Assembly (NCBI GenBank): GCA_030849465.1
Contig: JARVLF010000017.1
Span: 434,001-498,000, forward strand
DNA length: 64,000 bases
Direction: 5' to 3'
From: Moesziomyces globuligerus
Lineage: Eukaryota > Basidiomycota > Ustilaginomycetes > Ustilaginales > Ustilaginaceae
This document shows, one piece after another, positions 1 to 10,836 of this stretch; within the stretch, counting starts at the first letter, position 1, and every line of letters starts with the position of its first letter. The notes under the pieces are model-generated. The model saw only the letters and a program-made list of their open reading frames with translations. It was not told the origin of the DNA and searched no databases. Position numbers and translations under genes: made by a program.

Positions 1-311
1 GAGTTTGTGCGTGCGGTCACAGAGTGAGGCGGTGGAGAGTGTGAGGGCGACAGCACGCGATGACGCGAGAGGCCGATGCCGATGGCAGCATACGCAGGGC
101 GGTTCGAAAACGCGCAGTCACACTTGGAGGGTCATCGGTCACTCACTCTCAACGTCACACTGATCGCTCGGGCTCTCGTGTCTGGCCGGATCTGCACTCT
201 GGCGGCGGGCTGGAGTGGCGTGGGACATGAATGTGAATTGAAATACAGTGCGAGGGACTAGCCTCCTCGGCGCCCGGTGGGGAGCGCAGGGAGGCGGAGG
301 AACATGGGGTA
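1..311. other. left-edge intergenic / 3' flank of the velvet gene
   Basis: This stretch lies beyond the stop codon of the minus-strand velvet gene and runs to the window edge. Only short overlapping ORFs in several frames are present and none resembles a known protein. No RNA gene or repeat was recognised. It probably holds the 3' UTR of the velvet gene. Confidence 0.5.
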
Positions 312-2105
312 TTACGGAACGAAAGCGGCGGAGGCTCTTCTTGCCGGCGGAGGGAGGGGTACGTAGAGGCTGGAGATGGGAGGCAGTGTCGGACGATTTG
401 CGCGGTCGGAGGAATCGGACGAGACTTCGGACTGGGACGACTCGGCCCTGTTTGGTGCCGCATCGGCTGCGGCGTCTGCATTGAGCTTAGCGATGCCAAG
501 ACCGAGCGCCGAGAGGTGGGGGCGGTCGTCGGGTTGTTCGGGCTTGGACGGGTAGGCTGCGACGTCGGTGGTGGACGAGTTGGGGGTTGAGGTGTGTGCG
601 CTCGTGGTGACCGAGGACGACGAAGACCGGAGGTGGAGCGAGGGACGCTGTCGGTCGTCGAACGGCGAGAGGCGCGAGGCCTCGGTGGGCGACCAGGCAT
701 GGCGAGGTTGCTGGTGCGGAGGTGCATGCAGCTGCGGAGCATACGTGCGAGGCTGCACGCCGAGCCGCGATAGACTCGGTAGCGCCGGAGCACGCTCTCT
801 CACTGGCGGACTGAGACGCGGAGCAGAGTGGTTCGAGTAGACACTGGCATGGGCAGGATACGCAGGAGCAGCCGAAGCAGTAAGCGACCCGATAGGAGGC
901 AGCATATCATCCCTTCGCTCCTCGACGCCCATCGGCCGGTTGCTCCCACCCGGGAATGCGCGCAGCGGCATCGGTCTTACGGGCTGAAGCGTCGCATCGC
1001 TGTAGGGCGATCTAGAAGCCGAGGCGTGTCTGGCCTCCAACTCGGCCGCCGCCACGCTCGGTCTCCTGGGCTGGACCACGGCCCTCTCGTCGCCGTAGAA
1101 AAAGTCGTCGGGGCTCTTGCGCTTCTTGCCCGTGTGCTTGTCGTTCGCCTTGCGCAGCTTGTACTTCATGCCGCGGTCGACGAGTGCATCCATGAGCGGC
1201 GAGCTCGCCGAGAGGCCGGGATGTTTCCTGCGTTCGTGGACCTCAAAGGCGTCGGTGTAGACCGATGCGACGCGGCAGATGCGGATACCGACGCGATCAA
1301 AGAGATCGAAGCGCAACCGGTAGAGGCCACGATTGCGCACGCCGAGCTCCTTGAAGACAAAGAAGCTCTGGTCCTCGCGCGTGTCGATGCGCGAATTGAA
1401 GGCGCTCTGCAGCGTATCTCCGACCAGGGGTTCGATACGTCTAGCATCGGCAAGGCACTCTTCGTTGGGTGCATCGCCGCGCACCAACTGCGCACGGATA
1501 AAGACCTCGGGCAACGAAAGCAGCTGCTCGTCGCCGCTTCGGTCGAGCAGCAGCTCGCAGACGGGCGGCGGATCGATGGGGATCGAGCGCGCCGTGCGCA
1601 GCGACATCTGGCTGTTGCCGATCGCCAGCCCGCGTCGAGGCTGCTGTCGAATGACGAGCGAGAAGCGCGGCTCCTGTCGACGCTGATCGCCATACATGCT
1701 CAGCGCGCGCGTTACGCTTGGCAGCACCATCCAGTCGGATCGACTCGAAATCGCGCCCGTCGCCGCACGCGGCGCATACGCCATCGAGCCCGCGCCTTGG
1801 CGACGGTGTCGATCCGAAGGCCCAGCGACGTCGAGCGACGAGGTGGGCGAATGCGAAGCCGGACTGCGCGTCCACTCGGCTTCTCGCTGCACGGGTCGAG
1901 CTGGCGCGTAGCGAGCCGATGGCGGCTGATGATGCTCATGGGCGGCGTAGTGGGGTCGCTCGTTCAGCAGCGGCTGCGAGCGCGAATGAGCATAGGCATC
2001 GTAGGCGGGAGGCTGGTTGGCGGACGGACGATACGAGGCATCCCAGGCGCCGGCACGAGGTGCATAGCGAAAGCTACCGCGGTCGTAGTCGCGCTCATCG
2101 GCCAT
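312..2105 (-). CDS. velvet-domain transcriptional regulator
   Basis: Velvet proteins are nuclear, NF-kappaB-like DNA-binding regulators that couple fungal development to secondary metabolism and, in smuts, to sporulation and virulence. The frame is open further upstream to 2189 but begins there with TTG, so the first ATG (2105) is taken as start, giving 597 residues. The velvet domain spans about residues 147-325. It opens with FSLVIRQQP and continues with the typical IDPPPVCELLL segment, the FFVFKELGVRNRGLYRLRFD core and a VASVYTDAFEVHERRKHPG end. A basic KKRK stretch follows at about 327-330 and could act as a nuclear signal. The N-terminal 145 residues and the C-terminal 270 residues are Ser/Pro/Ala-rich and low in complexity, as is usual for the family. 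I cannot decide between the VosA, VelB and VeA subtypes. A long gene-free region lies upstream. Confidence 0.88.
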   Translation of the reverse strand: MADERDYDRGSFRYAPRAGAWDASYRPSANQPPAYDAYAHSRSQPLLNERPHYAAHEHHQPPSARYAPARPVQREAEWTRSPASHSPTSSLDVAGPSDRHRRQGAGSMAYAPRAATGAISSRSDWMVLPSVTRALSMYGDQRRQEPRFSLVIRQQPRRGLAIGNSQMSLRTARSIPIDPPPVCELLLDRSGDEQLLSLPEVFIRAQLVRGDAPNEECLADARRIEPLVGDTLQSAFNSRIDTREDQSFFVFKELGVRNRGLYRLRFDLFDRVGIRICRVASVYTDAFEVHERRKHPGLSASSPLMDALVDRGMKYKLRKANDKHTGKKRKSPDDFFYGDERAVVQPRRPSVAAAELEARHASASRSPYSDATLQPVRPMPLRAFPGGSNRPMGVEERRDDMLPPIGSLTASAAPAYPAHASVYSNHSAPRLSPPVRERAPALPSLSRLGVQPRTYAPQLHAPPHQQPRHAWSPTEASRLSPFDDRQRPSLHLRSSSSSVTTSAHTSTPNSSTTDVAAYPSKPEQPDDRPHLSALGLGIAKLNADAAADAAPNRAESSQSEVSSDSSDRANRPTLPPISSLYVPLPPPARRASAAFVP

Positions 2106-4995
2106 CGGATCGATGCGCCCCGAGCGGATGGCAGGTAGGGCCCAGCGATGAAGCTGGTGCGTCACGCAGAGCGTAGTAATCGTGGACAAAGGGGGGTCGC
2201 GGGATGGCGACCTTGCTGGCGGTGCGGTCAGGGTCGATGAGGTCCAACGCAGAGAGCCTCGAGAGTGCTGATGTCGGTGGCTGCAGTGGCCTGTCTAGAG
2301 CGAGGCCAGCTTCAAGCTGAGCAGGGAAGCGTCGATCGTGTATGGTGGTCAAGGTGTTTGGCGGTGAAGAAAGGAGCGGATCACGGTACCATGGATGAGA
2401 TGACAATGGACAGGAGGCAAGATGGAAAAGAGAACGAGAGAGGAGGAGACAACAAGGAGAAACCCAAAAGACAGACGAGTGAAAAGTAGGAGAGCAAGGT
2501 GGTGGGGTATCTAGCATGTACCAGCGAAGGCGAGCCGACCGGTCAAAGGGCGAAGGCTAGGGGTGGTACGTGGTACACAGTGCTGCGGCGGCGAATGAGG
2601 ATGAGATCTGTGCCGGCAAAAGCGCAAGGAGACGGCGTGTATGTCCCAGAACTTTTGTGGGACGGGTCCCCGGGAATGGGTCAGAGGATGGTACCAGCAA
2701 GGTGGGAACGATGAGCCGGAACGAGGCCGGACGGGGGGGAGGAGGGTCGAGAATCGAAGCCACCTGCAGCGGAGGGAATGGAACACCGGGAGAGACGCTT
2801 GCTTCGGTGCGCCTCCCACGAGGTCGGTTGGTGGAGGAGGAGAAGCAAGATGGCGAGGGGCGCTGCGGGCTCGAGACAGCTGTGGACGGAGTAGGCGAGG
2901 GGGCGGAGTGCATGATCAGAGACGCCGACGGGTGCGGAAGGATCCAGGCCCTTCGGGGCACCGGAAGCATTGTTGCTCGAGATGCGCCTGGCGGATCGAG
3001 AAAACAAGGACCACGGACAGGTGTACCAAGGAATTGGTACCAAGCTTCCCGCTCGGGAGGGGACATAAGTTCGGCTGATTCCAGGGACGGAGAATCCTAG
3101 TGGGAGGGAGGGATCAAGAACGACGAGGCGGCGAATCACGGCAGCCGTGCAGCGGCACGGGTCCTGCTGCCGGCCCCAGGGTCACGATTCGGGAGAGGAA
3201 CCCTAGGGGAACTGTAGCTGTCAAAGGCTCCCAGGCTGAAAGCAGGAGAAGGAGACTGACGGCGAAGCGTCGAGTGAGACGGAGCCCGTGTTTGGCTCGA
3301 CTGACAGGTGATCAGCACGCATCGCGCATCTGCAGCGGAAGCGCAGCCGCCGCCGCCGTCACAGCATTCGAGCACGGAAGGACGAAAAGGCAAGGGCCAT
3401 CGCCGGGCGAGGTGTTGTACAGTATGCGCCTCTGAAATGGAACGCCGCCAAGTACCGCCGTCCAAGGGCCTCAGAGGACTTCAAAAGGCCTCAAAGCGCC
3501 TCAAACGGCCCACAGGCTGAGTTGGAAGCCGGCTGCAGACAGGCACGCCAGACAATGTTTCGGCGACAGGCGAATTTCGATTGACCGGGTTTTCGATTTT
3601 TGACCTTTTCTTTTTTTGGCCAATTTTGAATCAGTGCAGGCGTGGAGCTTTGATGCATGCAAAGGATGCCTCCTGCAAGCCTGCGCGGCCATGCTTCGCG
3701 CCATGTGAGCCAGGCGAGCCACGGCTTCGGGTGCGGAGAACGAGGCCTAGGCCCTTTGGATAGCTCAAATGCCGACGAGCCCTTTTTTGGCCAACAAGCT
3801 CGCCCCCCCCCACGCGACGGGCTACGCCAACCCATCCGTTGCTGCTCGTCGCCGATCGTGCATCGTGGCTGGTCGCCAGCAGCTGCACAAACCACGATCG
3901 AAGCCCATGTGATCTTTAGAGCTCGCTGCAGCGCTACTCAGAGATCCATCCGCCACCGGCTTCGCGTAGGCAGCTTCGGAATCCCTTTTCGACGTTCTCT
4001 CCAACACCTCTATCCGCATTCGCATCGAGCAACGAGCATGCTTTTCAGTCTGAGAAACAAAGTGCGATGACTGGGTCCAACTCGCGGGACTGGTTGGGGA
4101 GGAGCGAGGCTTGGTTGCGAGTCCCCGCGGGACGGGCTTCCATTTCGCATCTAATTGTGAGACGCCGCTTCGAGCTGGCATCTGCCCAGCCACGCGGCCG
4201 GTCCAAAAAATCAAGCCATCCTCTGCTGGCTTCGGCTTGCGAAAATCTCCCCAATCGGCTCTGGATCTAGACTTTCCCGGCCTCGCATCCACCTCCAATC
4301 ACTGGATGCGCGAAGCCCGAGGCCTCGGATTCCGATGGCTCGGTCCCCATCGGACGCACTCATCCGTACCACGCATCAGCGCCGGAATCGGATCAGATGT
4401 TCAACCTCATGTGATGCCCCTCCCTGTATTGGCCCAATAAAGCGTTTTGCAACCTCACGCGTGCCTCGTTGGCCTCCTCAGATCGATTGATCTCCGCCAC
4501 GCAAGTTGTGCACGTTGCAGCTCGGTGCTCGTTGGCTCCCTTGCAAAATCGCTGGCGGCTCAACGAGACACAATGGTGGCGGATCGGTCTAGCCCAGTCT
4601 GGCTGAGTTGCGCTGCAGCCACGCGTGGTCCGTTGGCGGCTTTTGCTCTCTGCATACCTCCAACCGCGACTCCAACGCTCGGCTTTCTCCGAAGAGTTCT
4701 CGACGCAGTTTCGTCGCTACACCAACAGACCCTCTAACGGAAAGCCGTGCGAAGGTGGATCGCAATCCCCGATCTCGTAATTTGGCCGATCAAATCCGAC
4801 CCGTGAACTTACGCACTCTCTCGCAACACGATCTGGCGGTCATACTAGGCGATGTCGACTTGCTTGGGTATACAATGAGCCGCTCCATTGGAACAATTCA
4901 CGGACGTTGGGCTGAACGTCTGATGCGAACCATCAGGGGGCGCAGGACGAGACCGTCCGCGTGCGATTTCGAGATGCTGTCGAAGCTCGCGAGTC
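2106..4995. other. 2.9 kb gene-poor region upstream of the velvet gene
   Basis: Between the velvet start and the 3' end of the Mediator gene there are only short overlapping ORFs on both strands. They are arginine/serine/glycine-rich and look like random reading of GC-rich DNA. The section around 3530-4850 is visibly richer in A+T than the genes, including a T-rich run near 3590-3625. No transposon terminus, tRNA or conserved protein fragment was recognised. The simplest reading is a long regulatory region or 5' leader of the velvet gene plus the 3' flank of the Mediator gene. Confidence 0.45.
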
Positions 4996-5961
4996 TCACG
5001 ACCGGATCGGCTGGCCACGCAGGAAAGCCGAGACGGCATCGGCGGTCCAGCAGTTGCGCTCGAGCTTTTGCCTCTGGCGCTGCTCCAGCTGCTGAGCCTT
5101 GTTGGCGGCCTCATCTCCGTCGTCGTCGCTCTCGTCGTCCTCGTCGTCGTCCTCGTCCTTCTCCGCCTCCCCCTCGCCGTCCTCCGCGGCGGGTAGACGC
5201 TCATGGACATTGAGCACGTTGCCCTCTTCGTCCGGCGCGTGCCGAACATGGTACCACGTCCGCAGCGATCTCAGCGCGAGGATATCGTGCTGGGCGATCT
5301 CGTCCTCGATGCGCTGCAGCTGAGCGTCGACCTCGTCGGTCGCTGCCGTCGAGCCTTCGGCAGCCGCACTGGCGTCGTAGCTCTGCACGAGGCTACCTTC
5401 CTGCTTGATGATGTCGGCTTCGGGCGCGGTGCGCAGCAGAGCGCCGAGGAAGTTGATGTTTTCGTCAGTGATTGGCAGCACGGGATGCGCCAGCAGCAAC
5501 GGCAGCGGATTGTTGCGATCGTAGAAGCTCAGCTCGGGCAGTCCGTCTGCAGTAGCCTTGACACCGTCGTCCGCAGAGTTGGCGCCGATCGCTCCGCCTG
5601 CAAAGCCCCCGAACAGCGTCGAGGCCTCGCCAGCATCCGCGTAGAGGTTCGAGTTCTCCGCCTCGGCTTCCAGCACCTTGTTGAACGACGCTAGCTGCGA
5701 GGGCAGGAAGTGCGGCGAAGCCGAGAGCAGCGACGAGGAGAGCGAGTAGGCGTGCGAGAGCAGATTCGTATAACGATGCAGCAACGCAGGCCATTCGTCC
5801 ACACCGGGCACCATCGCGATCTCCTCTTTCAGACCGACGATCGACGACAGTAGAGACTCGAATCTTTGCTGCAGAATCTGCACGTGCTCGGCCGGCATCT
5901 GCGCCCGCGGCAGCGTCGGTGGCCCCGACGGCGCGGTATCTGTGGACCGTTTCGACGACAT
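4996..5961 (-). CDS. MED8: probable Mediator complex subunit 8
   Basis: Med8 is a head-module subunit of the Mediator co-activator that bridges activators and RNA polymerase II. The chosen ATG (5961) gives 321 residues. The frame extends to 6216 upstream, but that part is His/Arg/Ser-rich and unlike Med8. Residues 15-90 form a helical region (LPRAQMPAEHVQILQQRFES, then a GLKEEI segment and an LLSHAYSLSSSLL segment) that fits the Med8 N terminus. Around 135-175 a PVLPITDENINFLGALLRT segment fits the second conserved Med8 block. The C-terminal third is strongly acidic (runs of Glu/Asp, coded by the GAC/GAG-rich stretch near 5100-5180) and ends in a short Gln-rich segment. The gene is divergent from the Sro7-like gene. 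The assignment rests on overall pattern and not on a catalytic motif. Confidence 0.7.
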   Translation of the reverse strand: MSSKRSTDTAPSGPPTLPRAQMPAEHVQILQQRFESLLSSIVGLKEEIAMVPGVDEWPALLHRYTNLLSHAYSLSSSLLSASPHFLPSQLASFNKVLEAEAENSNLYADAGEASTLFGGFAGGAIGANSADDGVKATADGLPELSFYDRNNPLPLLLAHPVLPITDENINFLGALLRTAPEADIIKQEGSLVQSYDASAAAEGSTAATDEVDAQLQRIEDEIAQHDILALRSLRTWYHVRHAPDEEGNVLNVHERLPAAEDGEGEAEKDEDDDEDDESDDDGDEAANKAQQLEQRQRQKLERNCWTADAVSAFLRGQPIRS

Positions 5962-6678
5962 GGCTGCTGGGATCGCGCAGATGGTCGACGGATCGCGATC
6001 AAAGTGGGGTCCGTTTCGTTGGCTCGTTCCAGCGGTCGTGATGCTGCTGCATCCGATCAATCCGATGCACGAGACATGCAGTCGAGCGTCGAGGATTCGC
6101 ACAGCCCGCCGTCCAAGCCTAACTGCGTAGCTGCTCGGGCGACAAGAATCAGAAGAGGTGGTAGAGCGTTGCGGATCCGTGCGGTGGTGGTATCGGTGGT
6201 GGTGGACCGAGTGCATGATTGTCTCGGAACTCGGGGCATGGCCAGCGCAAAATCGCGGAAGCCAGATCCGCAGCCGATTCCGATTCGAGGCCGTGCCAAG
6301 CAGCTCGAGCTTCCGTGCTGACTCTTGGCATGCCGGTCCAGTGCCGACCGCATTTCTAGCATTTTAGCATTCGCCCCTCCACACGCCGCCGCTCCGTGCA
6401 CGCATCCTCCTCGCCAACGTGCTGGCTTCATCCGACGTCGCTCTCGGTGCAGTCGTGAACTCATCCATCATCATCATCATCATCATCACCATCACCATCA
6501 TCATCCACTGGCACGTCAGGAAGCAATGCGCTAGACGCGGGTCTCATTCTCCTTCACGCCTTCTCGCCGACCGTGTGCGAAACAGCACCAACGCACTGCC
6601 TCCGAGCACCTGCCGTCCTGTATCTGCTGTCCGTCTTCCGCACCGTGCAGCCCGTGGCTTGAGCCCAGCGTCTCGGAC
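5962..6678. other. divergent promoter region, Med8 / Sro7-like
   Basis: This 717 bp region separates two divergently transcribed genes. It contains the CAT-triplet microsatellite at 6461-6507. No protein-like ORF stands out. Promoters of both genes are expected here but no clear TATA box was recognised. Confidence 0.45.
6461..6507. repeat. CAT/CAC trinucleotide microsatellite
   Basis: A run of about 15 CAT triplets with a few CAC interruptions lies about 170-220 bp upstream of the Sro7-like ATG. It is probably in that gene's promoter or 5' leader. It could be length-variable between strains. Confidence 0.85.
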
Positions 6679-9600
6679 ATGTCTTCTGCTTGGATCAAGT
6701 CGTTGCGTGATCGAGCCGCCCAGGCGGGCTCAAAGGTGCCCGACAGGCTCTACCACACCGACTGGTCGCGCTCCTTGGCGAATGCGCATCTCAGCAGCGC
6801 GGGCACGTTCAATGAGGGTCTCCTCGCTGGCCTCGCTTTGCCAGGCGAGGTCACCGCCATGGCTTTCGAGCCAGTGCAGGGATTCCTCGCGGTGGGCACT
6901 ACGCTCGGCACCATTCACCTCTTCGGATCGCCTGCCGTCCAGATCTCCTTCTCCTTGCGGCCTGCGCATAGGGTCAACCACCTCGCTTTCAAGTCCGATG
7001 CAGGCCTGCTGATCTGCATCGACGAAAAGGACAACATCAGCGTCTACGACCTCTCCCGACCCGATCCTCAAATCCGAGCAGCTCACGGCACCTCCTCCAA
7101 TCAGTATCGCGCCTCGACTGCTTCTTCGGGTCACAGCATCACTGGACCGCCGCATCCCGACACGCCCCAGCGTGTTGGTGTCCATTCCGTCCGCAACAAG
7201 GTCATCTGCATCGAGGTCTCCTCGGCTCACTCCCACATGTTTCTCGGCCTACGCGATGGTACCGTAGATACCTACGATCTCGAGCGCATGTGCCCTTCGC
7301 CCTACCGCGTGCCCAACCTCTGGTGGGAGGAAGAAGAGATCCTTCGCAAGTCCGGTGTTCCTGATGCACCCAATCGCCGACACGTGCCGCTCATCATCGA
7401 CATCAAAACGCATCCCAAGGACATCAACCACCTGCTACTCGCCTACGAGGGCGGCGCCATCCTGCTCGACGTGCGCGAGCGCGTCGTGCTCAAGACGTTT
7501 CAGCTTCGGCTCCTGCCAGGCGCCCGCGGTGCTGGCGGCAACCCGGATCTCGTTTGGACCGAACGTGCTCCTCCAGCCACGTGCATCGCATGGCGTCCCG
7601 ATGGAGAGGCGTTCGCCATGGGACACGAAGACGGCTGCATCTCCTTCTGGCACATCCGCGACGACGATAAGCCTCTCATGGTCCGCACCCTCGACTGCCT
7701 CGATGTGGACAAGCCCGTCACGGATCCGGCCATGATGGACCTCCCACGTCCGCCCAAGGAGCCCATCTTCAAGCTGGCCTGGTCCGGCTTCCCCGAGAAG
7801 GGCTGGATGAACATGGCGAGCGAAAGCGCAGCAAGCTGGCAATCCCAACACCGACAGCGCGAGCCTTCCGCCAACGAGCCCGCGACCGAGTCGATCAAAG
7901 GCACGCTCCTGACGGTGCTCGGAGGCGCCAATGCAGGCATCGATCCACCCGGTCTCTTCTGCTCCAACTTGCCCCCTTATGCGGCTGGCATCAGCCTGTG
8001 GGGAGGTGCTAATGCGGAAGCGAATCGCAAGCTGCGGCACGCACTGCACGCCTCGCTCGTGCCCACGTCAGAGACTGTTTGTCCGACATCGAGCCTCGTG
8101 GAGGACTTCATGCTGATCCCACACAACAGCCCTCACTATTCGGGCAGCTTCGATCCCACGGCGGTGGTGGTTCTGCTCGCTGCGGATCCTGCCCTACCCA
8201 CCTTGCCGCCTCCTGCTGCTGCCCGCGGTCTGGCATGCTTTTCCTTTCCTCCACGAAGTCGCTCGGATGCATCACAACCACAGCATCAGCACGGTGATCG
8301 AGCAACGGCGAGCTCGCCGATGGTTCAGCCGCAGAAGGAGCTGCACCTGCCTCTGCCCCTGACGCTCGCCGGCGCCGGTGCGATCTTGGGCGCCAAGATG
8401 GAGACGCTCACTCCGCACGCCTACCGCAAGCTCGTCGGTCCGCTGGACGTGACCGGTCTGAACCAGAAGCAGGAGCAGGAGGCTTCCGGCTCAGCGCTGC
8501 GTTCATCTTTCAACGACCGTAAGCCGCCACTGGAGCTCGCGGGCGGCAAGGCGTCAGCCTGTCTTTCGGGCGAAGGATCCGACGGCATCCCGGAGCTCCT
8601 CCGTTCCAGCACTTTTCGCGTTCTCATCACGTGGCATCTCGACGGCTCGGTGCGCTTCTACGACGCGAGCCCGCATCTGTTGCTGATGGGTCGGGTGGAC
8701 GAGGATGATCTGAAAAGACAGTCGGCGTCGCCACGCATCTGGCTGCAGCAGAGCTTCCCGTCGCCCCTGCCGCATCTCACCATCAACGTGCGATCGCTGC
8801 TGCACAGCCCGTCGATGCACGGCCATCCGACGTTTGACCGCGTGCGCGCGAGGGCGAGGATCCAGGATGTGCAGTTCGCAGCCGAGGTGCTCGAGACGAG
8901 CATCGCGCTGTCTACAGGTCAGATCCTACACACGCGCTTCAGCTTCGCCCAGCTTAGCGAGACCGAGACAATCAACGAAGAGGTGGAGGAGGAGATCAAA
9001 AGGCAAGAAGCCGGGCAGGCAAATCTGCTCATTCCGCCCGTCAAGAGCCCACGCAGCAGCACGCACAGATCGTCCATGTCGCTCGCCTCGCCGCGCTCGG
9101 AGGCCGCCGCGGTCAGTTCGCAGGCGCTGGATGCCGAAATGTCCCAGGCGATGGAGGAGCTCGACGTGGGAACGGCGACCCTGCCTGCTGGAGCGGGTGT
9201 GCCACCATCGCGCCCGCGCCGCGATCCGAAGCGGGCGAGTTTGAACCAAGGATTCGGATCGCCCTCTCAAGACGCTGGACTTGGTCCGCACGGTGATGGG
9301 CAGCAGCCCGAGGCACGGCGAGCGATGCCCCCGCCAGGCCCCCCCTCGGCTCCATCTCAACAAGTGGGCATCGAACAGGAAGATGTCGTGTTCCTGCAGC
9401 ATCTTGCTGACCCTCGGTACGACGGGTTCAAGCCGAACCTGATGGTGGATCCGATGCGCGGCGAAATCTCTGCGTATGCGGCGAGCGACATTGGATTCCT
9501 GGCGGTAGCGTGCGGGACGGCGCTGGCAGTGCTTGACTTCCGGTGTGGCGAGCTGATCCTCAAGGAGGGCTTTGGTGGGCAGCAAGATACAGCGGCGAGC

Positions 9601-10836
9601 GGTCAGCAGGATGCCAGGACGACGCGCAAGGCGATCGAGGCCGAGTCCAAGAGCGCGATTGTGCAGCTGAGCTTCAGCGTGTGCCGGATCGGCGAGGATC
9701 CGAGCCTTGCGCCGCGGCTGATCGTGGTGCGCGCCAACGGCGTGACGACGGTGTGGACGCTGCAGAAGACGCTCGACATGTGGCTGATGGAGCGCAGCAG
9801 CACGCAGAGGCTGGAGGAGCTGAGCGAGGCGCGATCGGTGCACGTGCTCGACGTGAGCGGCCGAGTGTGCCATGCACTGCCGCAAGACCTCCAGCGCGCC
9901 CTGCGCGAGCAGGAAGGTGGCCTTGCGCCGGGCTTTGACTCTGGCCTGCCCGAGGCCGACGTGCTGCTGGGCTTCACCGAGAGGCAGGTGACGCTGCGGT
10001 ACGGCATCACGGGCCCAGTGGTTGCCCGGGCCGAGATCGGAGAGCGGGTGCTCGGGTGCGGCGTCATCGAGCGCGCGCACGACAAGGTAGCGGCGGTGGT
10101 GACGGCGTCGAGCATCCGTCTGCTGAGCCTGCCGAGGCTGGAGGCGATTGTTCGGCTGCAGCGGCACCATCGCGAGGTGGGGGAATCGCCCGGGGTGCGT
10201 GCGGCGATCTCGTTTGATCCAAAGGGCGATTTCGTCGAGGTATGCAGCAGCCTGGATGTGAGGCTGTGGACCATTTTTGCGTCGCTGCGTCGACCAGGCC
10301 AGCCCAACCTGACGCTGGTGGATGCGGCGACGAGCATGGCGGCGCCTCTGCATCCCGGAGCGGTGGGCTCGGCGGCGGGAGTGGCGACGAGCATCGCCGG
10401 GTGGTTTGGGACCAAGACGACGGGCGTGCTCTCGGTGGGCGCACAGATGGACGCCGTGCTTGCGGGCGACAAGAGGCCGGAGGCACCTAAGCTCGGCGAG
10501 CCTCTGCCGCCACGAGACTATCGTCCACCGCTTGACCCTGTGCCAGAGGCCGCAGCGGCTGACGAGGGAGGCAAGAGCGCGGCTGCGGCTGGATCGAGCC
10601 TGGGTGGCGCCCGACGCGACGCGAGCCGGGCCAAGCAAGTCGCAGCATCGGCCGACTCGGCGTGGGCAACGAGCTACCAGAACATCGACCTGCTCAAGGC
10701 CAGAGGCGCCATGATGAGCGGCATCGAAGATGGGCTCACCTCGCTGGAGCGCGGTGCAAGCAATTTCCTCAAGAGCACACGCGAAGCCGCCGTCAAGGGC
10801 GCGGCCAAGGACAAACTCAACAAGATGTTCTTCTGA
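6679..10836 (+). CDS. SRO7: Sro7/Lgl/tomosyn-family exocytosis regulator
   Basis: Sro7/Lgl proteins are double beta-propeller scaffolds that bind the plasma-membrane SNARE Sec9 and Rab Sec4 and control polarised exocytosis. The ORF is uninterrupted (1385 residues) and starts at a plain ATG. WD-repeat-like blades begin early (for example LAVGTTLGTIHLFG near residue 70) and a typical Lgl segment GLRDGTVDTYDL lies near residue 195. Further blades continue with disordered Ser/Pro/Arg-rich insertions around 770-890. The C-terminal 55 residues form a helical tail (ARGAMMSGIEDGL, then SLERGASNFLKSTREA) reminiscent of the tomosyn/VAMP SNARE tail. The length exceeds yeast Sro7 (about 1030) because of the insertions. 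The symbol follows the yeast orthologue; tomosyn-like is an equally fair name. Confidence 0.9.
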   Translation: MSSAWIKSLRDRAAQAGSKVPDRLYHTDWSRSLANAHLSSAGTFNEGLLAGLALPGEVTAMAFEPVQGFLAVGTTLGTIHLFGSPAVQISFSLRPAHRVNHLAFKSDAGLLICIDEKDNISVYDLSRPDPQIRAAHGTSSNQYRASTASSGHSITGPPHPDTPQRVGVHSVRNKVICIEVSSAHSHMFLGLRDGTVDTYDLERMCPSPYRVPNLWWEEEEILRKSGVPDAPNRRHVPLIIDIKTHPKDINHLLLAYEGGAILLDVRERVVLKTFQLRLLPGARGAGGNPDLVWTERAPPATCIAWRPDGEAFAMGHEDGCISFWHIRDDDKPLMVRTLDCLDVDKPVTDPAMMDLPRPPKEPIFKLAWSGFPEKGWMNMASESAASWQSQHRQREPSANEPATESIKGTLLTVLGGANAGIDPPGLFCSNLPPYAAGISLWGGANAEANRKLRHALHASLVPTSETVCPTSSLVEDFMLIPHNSPHYSGSFDPTAVVVLLAADPALPTLPPPAAARGLACFSFPPRSRSDASQPQHQHGDRATASSPMVQPQKELHLPLPLTLAGAGAILGAKMETLTPHAYRKLVGPLDVTGLNQKQEQEASGSALRSSFNDRKPPLELAGGKASACLSGEGSDGIPELLRSSTFRVLITWHLDGSVRFYDASPHLLLMGRVDEDDLKRQSASPRIWLQQSFPSPLPHLTINVRSLLHSPSMHGHPTFDRVRARARIQDVQFAAEVLETSIALSTGQILHTRFSFAQLSETETINEEVEEEIKRQEAGQANLLIPPVKSPRSSTHRSSMSLASPRSEAAAVSSQALDAEMSQAMEELDVGTATLPAGAGVPPSRPRRDPKRASLNQGFGSPSQDAGLGPHGDGQQPEARRAMPPPGPPSAPSQQVGIEQEDVVFLQHLADPRYDGFKPNLMVDPMRGEISAYAASDIGFLAVACGTALAVLDFRCGELILKEGFGGQQDTAASGQQDARTTRKAIEAESKSAIVQLSFSVCRIGEDPSLAPRLIVVRANGVTTVWTLQKTLDMWLMERSSTQRLEELSEARSVHVLDVSGRVCHALPQDLQRALREQEGGLAPGFDSGLPEADVLLGFTERQVTLRYGITGPVVARAEIGERVLGCGVIERAHDKVAAVVTASSIRLLSLPRLEAIVRLQRHHREVGESPGVRAAISFDPKGDFVEVCSSLDVRLWTIFASLRRPGQPNLTLVDAATSMAAPLHPGAVGSAAGVATSIAGWFGTKTTGVLSVGAQMDAVLAGDKRPEAPKLGEPLPPRDYRPPLDPVPEAAAADEGGKSAAAAGSSLGGARRDASRAKQVAASADSAWATSYQNIDLLKARGAMMSGIEDGLTSLERGASNFLKSTREAAVKGAAKDKLNKMFF

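Noticed and set aside
2186..2194. ACAAAGGGG, close to the pheromone response element ACAAAGGGA known in Ustilago
   Set aside because: It is a single copy with the last base different. Such a 9-mer is expected by chance in 64 kb, so it is not evidence of pheromone control of the velvet gene.
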